A DNA stretch of 64,000 nucleotides. Origin: Gonocerus acuteangulatus. Lineage: Eukaryota > Arthropoda > Insecta > Hemiptera > Coreidae. A program made the translations under genes and the position numbers. Location of the stretch: NCBI GenBank assembly GCA_946811695.1, contig OX328123.1:45158903-45222902 (forward strand), in the 5' to 3' direction. Under the pieces are notes generated by a model. It was not told the origin of the DNA and made no database searches. It saw only the letters and a list, made by a program, of their open reading frames with translations. Positions 55,678 through 64,000 of this stretch are shown here, in pieces; position 1 is the first letter of the stretch, and the number at the start of each line of letters is the position of its first letter.

Positions 55678-58571
55678 CGCACATCTGTGTATATCTCTGT
55701 TGCTCCAAGATACTTCAATCTGATTCTTTTGAATTCAGCCTGAAATATCGTAGGTGCGGTATCTCTTTTGATGTATCTAGTAAGTGAGAGATCGATTTTA
55801 GGAGCGTGAAGAGTCCAAGGTTCGAGATTTGGAAATGCCAGTTGATGAAGTTTGCTTAGATCGAAATCCACATTGGACAGCAATCTTATGGATCTATGAA
55901 TAAATTGGTTGCTGTTAGCAAGGTTGTTATCATTAAAATATATGTTTCTGAAATTGTGGTTTAAAGGGTGATACGGAGATGTAATTATTTTTACGAAGTA
56001 AGATAAGGCCAGATAATCCCTTCGATACTGCAAAGGGGGCTCACCGGCATCTACCAATATACTATCTACGGGGCTTGTCAGAAAAGCACCCGTTGCTATT
56101 CTCAGACCAGAATTATGAATACTGTCTATTATTTTTAAGGTTCTGGCACTGGCCGATCCATAAGCTACACATCCATAGTCCAATTTCGATCTAATCAAAC
56201 TTCTATAAAGCATTATCATACTCTTACGATCGGCTCCCCATTTAGTGTTGCTTAGAACTTTTAAAAAATTCAAAGAATTTGAGCATTTCTTTTTTAATTC
56301 TTTTAAATACGGTGTCCATGAAAGTGTGTCGTTGAAGGTTAGACCTAAGAACCGAACTTCAGGTTGAATCTGGATTTCCGCCCCATCTATATTAAGTGGA
56401 GGCACCTCCAAAATCCTACGTCGGCTAAAAAGAACCCCCACTGACTTGCTTATTGATATTTTAAAACCATTGTCATCAAGCCACGTAGAAACATTGCAAA
56501 GGGCTCTTTGCACTTCGGTAAAACAGGAAGCCACACTTTCATGAGCACAGTATATTGTTAAATCATCAGCATACAACATTCCGAAAACCGGAGCGTGTAT
56601 CTGATTGAGGACCTCGTTTATGGCAACGCAGAATAGTGTTGCACTCAAGACACTGCCCTGTGGAACACCATTCTGCTGAACAAAAATATCAGAAAACGTT
56701 GAACCGCATCTTACATAGAAAGATCGGTTATTTAAAAAATTTTGAACGAACTTCAGCATGTGACCGTCAATCCCGTTCCTTGTGAGTGAGTTTATAATAT
56801 GCCGCCTCCAAGTGCGATCAAAAGCACTTTCTACATCAACAAAAACCGCTAAGAGTCTCATTTTAGCTTTAAAAGCGTTATGAATAGCATTTTCAAGGCC
56901 CACCAAGTTATCTATAGTACTCCTGTTCTCCCTAAATCCACTCTGCCAAGGATGGAGTAAACTATGTGTTTCCAAGTACCATTGAAGTCTTTTAACCACA
57001 AGTCTCTCCAATAGTTTGCAGAGTGAAGATGTGAGAGATACAGGACGATAACTAGTGACTTTGTCTGCTGGCTTATTAGTTTTCAAAACTGGGACAATAA
57101 TGGCAAGACTCCAATCGTTCGGAAATTCACCTTGTGAATAGATACGGTTGAAGACTCTTAAAATAATCATTTTACTTTGCATGGATAAATTTTTAATCAT
57201 AGTAGTGCATATTTGATCAATGCCGGGCGCAGTTTCTTTGCGGGAATTTAAAGCCAAGTTGAATTCATTGATTGTAAAAGAAATGTTAAGCGGATTATTT
57301 GGTTCATAATTAATTATTAATGGTTTTGCCTCTTCATAATTTTTAATTCGTAAAAATTCCTCAGAGTAATGCATCGATGATGAGTTGTTTTGAAAATAAT
57401 TGCCGAAAGTATTTGCTATTGAGTGAGGTTCCGTATACTGATTGCTATCGTGATTTATTTTATTTATTGATTTTGACAAGCTGCGCCCTTCAATCTTTCG
57501 AATAGTTTCCCAGACTTGGGATGGAGGAGTACTTGTATTTATTTTTGATACGAAGTCTTGCCATGATTTTCCCTTATTTTGTTTAATAATAAACCTAGCG
57601 TGGGTCCTGGCACGCTTGTAAGCCTCAAGAGAGTCTGAGCAAGGCCTTGATTTAAATCTACGGAGGGCCTTTTTCCTGTTTTTAACTGCAGTTTCACAGT
57701 CTTTTGACCACCATGGAACAAGAGCCTTTTTTGGGCAAGGTTTGGTTTTGGGTATTGATTGGTTGGCCGAATCAATTATCAGTTTATTAATCGATTGGAT
57801 AACAGTATTGATATCAGGATGATCAATATTTATTTTCGTGAGATCAGCTAGATCCTGAAATAGCTGCCAATTAGCTTCTTTCAGCTTCCATCTAGGGCAG
57901 GGATAGGATTGTGGAACTCTGTCAACTGTCTCTATTGTAATAGGGAAGTGATCACTGCCATAACTATCCTCCGACACTGTCCACGTGAAACGAGGAGAGA
58001 GCCGGGGAACAGTTATGGATAAATCAATGCTAGATAGTGTGCCTGAGGAAAAGCAAATATGTGTAGGAGATGGAGAGTTAAGGAAGGAAAGAGTATTTTC
58101 CTCCAAAAACTGTTCGACAATCCTGCCCCTGTGGTCCAAATTAGTACTACCCCAGCTGGGGCTATGGGAGTTTGCATCAGTGAGAATTAAACAAGGCTGA
58201 GGTAATTGATTGTAAAGATTGTTAAGATCGTCTGTAGTGAAATTTAAACTTGGAGGAAGATATAAGGAGCACAGAGTAAATTCAAAAGGCTGATGAATAC
58301 GGATAGCAACTGCCTGCAGATGGGTGCCCAAAGCAACATCAGAATATGGAATATTATTAGATATTACAATGCACACACCTCCGCAAGCAATCAGTCCTTC
58401 GGTAAAATCTTTCCGAATTATATTAAAATTTTTAAATGTAAAATCTTCATTAGGTTTGAGATGTGTCTCTTGTATGCACGCTATGTCAAAGGCTACATCA
58501 CGTAGCAGTAATAACAGATCATTTCTGTGAAATTTAATACCATATATATTCCACTGAGCCATGACTACCAT
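55599..58571 (-). CDS. LINE ORF2: endonuclease and reverse transcriptase, 990 codons
   Basis: The start is Met 58571, with a second Met nine bases on (MAQWNIYGIKF). Residues 1-225 are an APE-type endonuclease: CIQETHL with the metal-binding Glu, ILTDANSHSPSWGSTNLDHR and GSDHFPITI with the catalytic Asp-His. The RT spans about 450-740: VTSYRPVSLTSSLCKLLERL, WQSGFRENRSTIDNL, FVDVESAFDRTWRR (first catalytic Asp), GVPQGSVLSATLFCVAINEV and MLYADDLTIYCAHE (active-site DD). It ends after the first RNase H Asp (EIYTDV) because of a frameshift. The encoded enzyme nicks target DNA and copies the LINE RNA at the break. This long open segment suggests recent activity of the family. Confidence 0.9.
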   Translation of the reverse strand: MVVMAQWNIYGIKFHRNDLLLLLRDVAFDIACIQETHLKPNEDFTFKNFNIIRKDFTEGLIACGGVCIVISNNIPYSDVALGTHLQAVAIRIHQPFEFTLCSLYLPPSLNFTTDDLNNLYNQLPQPCLILTDANSHSPSWGSTNLDHRGRIVEQFLEENTLSFLNSPSPTHICFSSGTLSSIDLSITVPRLSPRFTWTVSEDSYGSDHFPITIETVDRVPQSYPCPRWKLKEANWQLFQDLADLTKINIDHPDINTVIQSINKLIIDSANQSIPKTKPCPKKALVPWWSKDCETAVKNRKKALRRFKSRPCSDSLEAYKRARTHARFIIKQNKGKSWQDFVSKINTSTPPSQVWETIRKIEGRSLSKSINKINHDSNQYTEPHSIANTFGNYFQNNSSSMHYSEEFLRIKNYEEAKPLIINYEPNNPLNISFTINEFNLALNSRKETAPGIDQICTTMIKNLSMQSKMIILRVFNRIYSQGEFPNDWSLAIIVPVLKTNKPADKVTSYRPVSLTSSLCKLLERLVVKRLQWYLETHSLLHPWQSGFRENRSTIDNLVGLENAIHNAFKAKMRLLAVFVDVESAFDRTWRRHIINSLTRNGIDGHMLKFVQNFLNNRSFYVRCGSTFSDIFVQQNGVPQGSVLSATLFCVAINEVLNQIHAPVFGMLYADDLTIYCAHESVASCFTEVQRALCNVSTWLDDNGFKISISKSVGVLFSRRRILEVPPLNIDGAEIQIQPEVRFLGLTFNDTLSWTPYLKELKKKCSNSLNFLKVLSNTKWGADRKSMIMLYRSLIRSKLDYGCVAYGSASARTLKIIDSIHNSGLRIATGAFLTSPVDSILVDAGEPPLQYRRDYLALSYFVKIITSPYHPLNHNFRNIYFNDNNLANSNQFIHRSIRLLSNVDFDLSKLHQLAFPNLEPWTLHAPKIDLSLTRYIKRDTAPTIFQAEFKRIRLKYLGATEIYTDVRWWIMPEYRCYLYQILVPFIQQSYLH

Positions 58572-58749
58572 TTGATTATCTCGAAAAATATTTATATTTG
58601 ATTTTGAGGTTATATATGTGAGTATATTTTTTGTTTATATAAATTTAAAAAAAAAAAGAAAAATAAATAAATAAAAAAGTATAAATTAACATTAATAATA
58701 TAATATTGTTATTGTTATATATTAGTGGTATATTATCTAGTATTACTAT

Positions 58750-59004
58750 TTATGACTGTTTCTGTGGGCGTCCTCTAGTATAAGGACGGCCTTTAGGCGG
58801 GTTCAAAATTTCATTTTTTGAAGTGTGTTGGGTGTTTGCAGATTTTTCATTTTTAGTTTTTTCAGATATTTCGGGAGATTTCTGGAGTGAATTTGAAATT
58901 TTTGTGTTAAAATCTGGAGGACTATTAGGTTTGTTTGCTTTAAGATTATTATTTGCTGTCGGAGTTTCGCGCCTTTTATCAGACATAGGACTGGAATCAC
59001 TCTA
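58750..59004 (-). pseudogene. C-terminal extension of LINE ORF1 after an in-frame stop
   Basis: The frame of ORF1 continues after a TAG (59002-59004) for 83 more codons (SDSSPMSDKRRETPTANN through GRPYTRGRPQKQS) and ends 178 bp before ORF2. The composition is Lys/Asn/Pro/Ser-rich and low complexity, like the tail of other ORF1 proteins. The TAG is therefore probably a mutation, although leaky termination cannot be excluded. Confidence 0.6.
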
Positions 59005-60000
59005 CCAGGCAGATATTTCTGGTACCATGTTCTCTTTCATTGCTTGTTCCATCTTTTCCATTTTATTTACTAAAAATTCAATAGTATTAGTTAGTTTCTC
59101 TACCTGTGAAAGTAACAAGTCCCTGCCAGATGGCGCTGCAGCTACCTCAGCAAATGCTTGTGTTTGAAAGTGCTTAGGAGGTTCGTTACGGCTTAAAATA
59201 TTATCAGCTTGTCTATAGGACAGCTTTTCTTTAATTCTTAATTCCTCTATTTCCCATTCCTTTCTATAAGTTTCACACTTGCTAGACCAGGAAGGATGAG
59301 GGCCATTACAATTTATACATTTCATTTCAGACACACACTGTCCTTCATGTTTACTTTCACTACATTTACCACACAGCTTGTTATTGCAATTCACTCGAGA
59401 ATGTCGAAATGAATAGCAATAAAAACACTGTAATGGTTTAATGTATGCTCTCACTTTAATGGAAACAAAGTCCAAGGTAATTCGTGGCGGTAATTCTGGC
59501 TTTTCGAATAAAATAATAAAAGAATTAGTGGCTGATTTGTTGTTATTTATTGTTCTATAAATGCGTTTTACACTTACAACGCCCTGAGATGTCAATTCAC
59601 TTTTTAATTCATCATCAGTACAATTTTGGAATTGTTCACAGGTAATTATGCCTTTTGAGAAATTAAAGAACTTATGATTTGATAATTTTATATCATATCC
59701 CTCAAATGTTTTTACATTATTGATATTAAAATAATCTTTTTCACAACTAATTTCAAGAAGGATACTTCCATTCTTCTGAAATGATACTTTAGTAAGTGGA
59801 GCATAAGATTTAATAAAGCGGCACACCTTAAATGGGCTGAAATTTTTAAATGATTTACTGTCCTTGCCGATGAGATCCATAATTAAAAACTTCTTAACCC
59901 ATTTTTTTCGTGATTTATTCCGATTTATATCATCTGAATAGAGATTACGATCAGGAGGCAATTTGGCCTTTATCATTTCTAAACTCTCCAGTGTAAACAA
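59002..60000 (-). CDS. LINE ORF1: gag-like nucleic-acid-binding protein, 332 codons
   Basis: The start Met at 60000 follows the 325-bp leader. Residues about 45-180 form a charged region probably equivalent to the RRM-like fold of ORF1 proteins. From residue 192 there are three zinc knuckles: CFYCYSFRHSRVNC, CGKCSESKHEGQC and CINCNGPHPSWSSKC. The C-terminal part has a predicted amphipathic stretch (EIEELRIKEKLSYRQADNIL). The protein would bind LINE RNA and help reverse transcription. It ends at TAG 59002, followed by a frame-continuous tail. Confidence 0.88.
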   Translation of the reverse strand: MFTLESLEMIKAKLPPDRNLYSDDINRNKSRKKWVKKFLIMDLIGKDSKSFKNFSPFKVCRFIKSYAPLTKVSFQKNGSILLEISCEKDYFNINNVKTFEGYDIKLSNHKFFNFSKGIITCEQFQNCTDDELKSELTSQGVVSVKRIYRTINNNKSATNSFIILFEKPELPPRITLDFVSIKVRAYIKPLQCFYCYSFRHSRVNCNNKLCGKCSESKHEGQCVSEMKCINCNGPHPSWSSKCETYRKEWEIEELRIKEKLSYRQADNILSRNEPPKHFQTQAFAEVAAAPSGRDLLLSQVEKLTNTIEFLVNKMEKMEQAMKENMVPEISAW

Positions 60001-60325
60001 ACCAAATCAAAACAACAAATAACCAGGCAAGGTAGGTTATGGGAGTATCGATTCTAACCGAGCCGTTCCTGAACGATCTCCCTCTTAATGGAGGTTAGCT
60101 TTATTTTAAGGTTAGTCACTCCACTAGCCAGATATAATCATCAATATCTCCACTAATATATCACTAATCACAAAACATCATTAAATGTGCTATCAGCAGA
60201 TATTAATGAACAACTTTCACACGTTATTAACACAATGGTCTATGAAAATCCCTTAATAAAGCAATTATTTAAGCACTGGCTGTAAACAACGTGTTTCCCC
60301 TGGTGAAGCGCAATCCCAAGAGGAA
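60001..60325 (-). promoter_or_regulatory. LINE 5' leader (presumed internal promoter)
   Basis: The 325 bp between the target duplication and ORF1 are non-coding. LINEs of this group carry an internal RNA polymerase II promoter in this region. No TATA box is expected, and none was used to define it. Confidence 0.5.
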
Positions 60326-60339
60326 GAAGATGCATGTTT

Positions 60340-61340
60340 AAACAGGCCTGAATCATTGTAAGATGTTTTAGCCGAGATTATCTTAATCCCTCACGATACG
60401 ATGACTCATGATCTAGTTTTTACAAGTATTCCCAGCAAGATAAACAATACTTCATTGTACAGTTTTGTCCAGCTAGATTTTGATTTTTACCCACTATGCA
60501 GTGGTTCAAATCTGAATGTAAAGACATACTTTTGCCTGAATCATTTTTTCATGCTTTTACCAATTCTAGAGTCATTTCTAGAGTCATACCCAGAAGATAT
60601 TCAGTCGAGTGATTGAATCAAGACGCTATCTCCAACCATTAGGCAAATATCCAAATATCACATTTTTTTTCTCCAACTACTGAAATTAGCAAATTGACTT
60701 CATAATTTTTATGAACAATCCACAAATATCTAAACCAAGATAGAAAAAAACTGGTTAATTTTGTGGAACAGTAACAATTAAAAAATAAATTGACTCGTTG
60801 ATGGATTAAATACCTCGGAACCGACTGAGAAACTGAACTGAGTGATAACTGGAAGTTGGCCACTGAAAATATTTCCACTGACAATGTATATTTCGTCGGC
60901 TTCAAGTGCAAATTTGAAATTTTGAATGTTTGGTTATCTTTCTATTGTAAACCCCATGGTTCTAAGCCCCAGAGAGGTATGCACCCTAAAATGACCTCCT
61001 TTTATTACATTCAAAAAACATCGGGGCAAATGATATCCGTCTTTCCTTCGAAACTATGTAATAGATAACTACATCAGCAACGAATGTCTGATTTATTAGG
61101 AAATTCTTAAAAGCCTAAAAAGAACAGAAAAATGAAGTGATGTATAGAAAGCGGGTCAAGAAAACGGGCGGTATATTATTGGACGAGAGGAGGTGTCTTG
61201 TTGAAGCCTGGACTTTATGGAGAACGCCTTGACATAGCTCCTTTGAAATCAATACTTTCTTCAGCCCTATCCACGTTCTTTGTTTCTCAAATATTTCTTC
61301 AATATTTACATCATACAAACGAACTCATTATCACTTTATA
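60340..61340. other. No gene recognised
   Basis: AT-rich sequence with short ORFs only; no repeats shared with the remainder of the window were noticed. Confidence 0.5.
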
Positions 61341-61341
61341 T

Positions 61342-61344
<3 letters not shown>

Positions 61345-61401
<57 letters not shown>
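61345..61401. repeat. (TA)n microsatellite
   Basis: About 57 bp, starting with a CATACATA interruption. Confidence 0.95.
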
Positions 61402-61405
<4 letters not shown>

Positions 61406-61930
61406 ATATCAATAAACGTGCCTCAGCTGATTGTAAGATAATATCTTTTTACTCAGCTAATTGTCTTGGTTATAATATAATATATGGGCAACTCCATGCC
61501 AAATGAGCCAAAGTAGCATTTTTTAAAGATTAATTTACAATATTTTAACTCTTAGAATCAGAAAAAAAATGTATGAGGATTTTAGTTCTAATTTTTTAAA
61601 ATTATTTTTAAGATGGTTTTTTATTATACTTTTCGCCCCATTAAATTTGGGATCTTTTAAATGTATTTAATCGTCTGAATGATTAAACTCCATTTTTTGA
61701 ACCCCTGTTTTACAAATGTAATCAGCTTCACACGTATGCGTTTTTTTTTGTTTTTTTTTTTTTGTACAAATATTTGTTGAAGCGTTACTCCAGAAAATTG
61801 AATTGATTATGGTGGAAGTGCATGTTGCACTCTTTACAGAAAAGGTAAAGTTTGTTGATCAAACCAGATAAACGCCCATAAGGAATCAAAGGTAAGTTTT
61901 GATTTTCTTTCATTTACCAAAAAAGAAAAG

Positions 61931-61968
<38 letters not shown>
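61931..61968. repeat. Poly-A tract of 38
   Basis: A pure A run, preceded by AAAAGAAAAG. No retroelement body precedes it on the plus strand. Confidence 0.9.
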
Positions 61969-61970
<2 letters not shown>

Positions 61971-64000
61971 TACAATTTTCGACTGCAACGGGTAGTGACA
62001 CCCGTTACACTGCTGTTCAAGAAAGACATAAATCATTGGATTACATTTGATGCATCGTCTATACTCTGTCTAATCTGTTTTTTTAAGGAGGATTTTCAGC
62101 TGACATTACAAAAGGACTTCTCTGCATGTTCCCACGGAAAATCTAAGAGGGAATTTAGGGAGCGACCTCTCTTTCCCGAACAGAATATTTTCAATAATAT
62201 CCAAATATATTAAAATTGATTTCATTATATCCGTTTTTTTTTATTTCCTGTTGTTGATTAGTTATCCAAGAAGAGTTAGACTCGTCAATGTCATAACGAG
62301 GGAGGGATACTTTGACCTTTTCCACGCGAGATAAAAATCCGACAGCAAACAGGTGGGTGGTGGTGAGAGGTACCACAGATAGGAACTTCAGATGGGCCCG
62401 TCAAACCTCTTCATAAAACACAAATTCACGATCTTTGACCTTTAGTCGTTTTGACGGGTGACGTTAACCGACTTATTGCGATGATTTTTTTTTTCTGTTC
62501 ATTTCGTGTGTTTTATTTCTTATAAGGGCCGAATTTAATTCGCTCTTTTATTGGGAAGTGGAACGACTTTCAATCACCACATAAATACAGATATTTATAT
62601 ATGTCGAATGGAATTGAAGGATCCTGAGTCTATTATAGTGATCAAAATGGTCAGTTTAATTCCCCTATCATTATTTTAGGCAGAATCATATGTCATATTG
62701 GTGACAGCCTACATTATTGCCGAGAGCTGGATGATTAAAAAAAGTAAAAAAAATATTTGACCTAGTACGGAATAATAAAGTGACTATGATGTAATGGATA
62801 CTGGTACATCCTAGGCATGAGAAACTGACGAATTGGTGAGAATAAGGTCACCAACACGTAAGGACTATTTGTCGGGAGCACCATAAAGTGATGATCGTGT
62901 CCTCTTCAAAGAAGAATTAAGAGAAACAACTTATGTGATGGACATCCCAGGATATCTTTATGTGCACCCGGAAGTGATTTAAGAGATATGGTAGAAATCA
63001 CAAGTACACCCTGAACATTTTTACATATTTCGGCAGTTGACGGAGAAGAGTGGGAGATATGGAAAGCGTTATAATTATATGTGAAGCATTAGAAGCAAGA
63101 TTTAGTTTGGCAGATTTGCATAAACCGTTTTAGAGAGAAAAAAAATAAAATGAAATAATAAAAACTTTTCGATTTGCTCACTCCGAAATGACCGATTGAT
63201 TTGTACATTATTCAGGACGTCTGACATTCACCCAAAGAAGATGTACAGATCAGCAGTTTTTTCCCCCTCAAATATCTTGAAAACGGTTGGGAAATCGTGG
63301 TAAGTAAAAGGTAGCCATTTAAAAGCATACTGAATTTCCTAAAAAAGACGTGTCTGGTACAATTTTCACAAGGACGATCTCAGTCGGAGAAATTAGTGTT
63401 ACAATTAGAATGTGTTTGGTTCTTCGCATCTTTCTTTCTCCGGTTTTATTGGTTATAGTTTTATTAATTGCGGATGTCAGTAAAATGAATTATTCTGTTA
63501 CACAAGGTAAGTGAGAAACATGCTTGTTGCTTATAATAGAGCTTTCCTTTTAGGTATTGAATTTTTTTTTTAAACGTTTAAGGAAAATAATACATTTCTA
63601 TTCCAAGCCTTTTAAATGACACTACAGTTAAGAACGTTACGGAATCTGGCTGAGATGACGCAGTATCCGTGGTTCGGGATTTCTAATTAATTAAGCTATC
63701 CAAAATGTATTAGATAAATCTATTAAGCAAATATTTATCGGGTCAGCGGCCATTATTGATTTAGCTGCCTAAGAAGGGTCGGCCTAATGAAGTATCTGTT
63801 TTGTTGGGCTTGTTGATGGGGACAAATGAAGTTATTTTGTTGGGAGGCCATCAGCGTTGGCCAGGCCCCTCATTAAGAAAGGCCAAACCAAACTAATCGC
63901 CCAAACCACATGGTCGTTTCCATTGCATCTCACTCCTTCGGAAATAGTTTAAACGTCAAACAGTTTGCCAATATCAGGAAAAATATTTTGTCAATTTCCA
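61969..64000. other. No gene recognised; old Helentron-like relics
   Basis: Segments such as CGATCTCAGTCGGAGAAATT (63373) and GAGATGACGCAGTATC (63650) recall the core and 5' motif of the Helentron-like family in reverse. The block TCTCAGTCG(A/G) plus AAGAAACATG...TTTCTAATAGAG is also found at 61-190. Otherwise nothing recognisable. Confidence 0.4.

Larger units (their letters stand above)
54514..60325 (-). mobile_element. Near-complete I-type LINE, about 5.8 kb
   Basis: The element lies between two perfect 14-bp copies of GAAGATGCATGTTT. From the 5' end (60325) it has a 325-bp leader, a gag-like ORF1, ORF2 with endonuclease, RT and RNase H, a 400-bp 3' UTR with a (CA)n-rich stretch (54809-54878) and a poly-A of about 16. 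Both ends and the duplication are intact, so this is a complete and comparatively recent insertion. A stop in ORF1 and an indel in the RNase H make this copy inactive in its present form. The RNase H domain plus gag-like zinc knuckles point to the I/R1 group; the family name cannot be given without a search. Confidence 0.9.

Noticed and set aside
1..64000. CRISPR arrays, operons, integrons or other prokaryotic systems
   Set aside because: No regular repeat-spacer pattern is seen, and introns and eukaryotic retroelements show that this is nuclear DNA of an animal.

Overview
The window is AT-rich eukaryotic DNA dominated by transposable elements, most likely from an arthropod and probably an insect. 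The grounds are spliceosomal exons with GT-AG borders and multi-kilobase introns, jockey-, I- and RTE-type non-LTR retrotransposons, a Ty3/Gypsy element primed by tRNA-Ser, tRNA-derived SINEs, hAT, mariner and pogo-like DNA elements, and very long (TA)n arrays. The species cannot be fixed from the sequence alone. There are no rRNA genes, no convincing functional tRNA genes, no CRISPR array and no bacterial features.

Host gene. The left 28 kb carries part of one minus-strand gene. Four exons with compatible reading phases lie at 27797-27870, 24178-24381, 16616-16786 and 746-973. Together they encode about 225 residues of a charged, then Pro/Tyr/His-rich protein that I do not recognise. The gene continues beyond the left edge, because the last exon ends at a splice donor. 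The introns are filled with mobile elements.

Mobile elements from left to right. A tRNA-derived SINE lies at 2188. A rolling-circle-like (Helentron/HINE-type) repeat with a 3' hairpin occurs at 6302-6994, in a nested pile at about 7380-15572, at 27962-30544 and at 50786-51666. The 7.4-15.6 kb pile is layered. A Helentron-like copy is split by a 2.53-kb hAT element with a perfect 8-bp target duplication, by a 4-kb Gypsy element with 133-bp LTRs, and by a 537-bp foldback element. The hAT in turn contains further Helentron and SINE material. Further right are a large-TIR element (19.0-20.4 kb), a hAT element with a minisatellite end (23.4 kb), a pair of short hAT-type MITEs (28.3 and 44.8 kb), jockey fragments (31.6-35.9 kb), a SINE-centred palindrome (36.5 kb), a mariner relic (38.7-39.5 kb), a LINE 3' end (42.9-43.5 kb), a MITE containing a possible Harbinger-like element (43.8-45.5 kb), a 5'-truncated RTE LINE (48.0-49.5 kb), a pogo-like element with a paralogous empty site (50.4-53.0 kb) and an almost complete 5.8-kb I-type LINE (54.5-60.3 kb).

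Nearly all element-encoded proteins are broken by stops, frameshifts or deletions, so most act here as sequence fossils. The best preserved are the I-type LINE (332-residue ORF1 segment, 990-residue ORF2 segment, 14-bp target duplication, poly-A tail) and the Gypsy element. No new biochemical system is evident. What stands out is structural: nested insertions datable by target duplications and empty sites, a miniature rolling-circle-like element holding little but a SINE, an inversion bounded by (TA)n tracts, and a palindrome built around a SINE hairpin.
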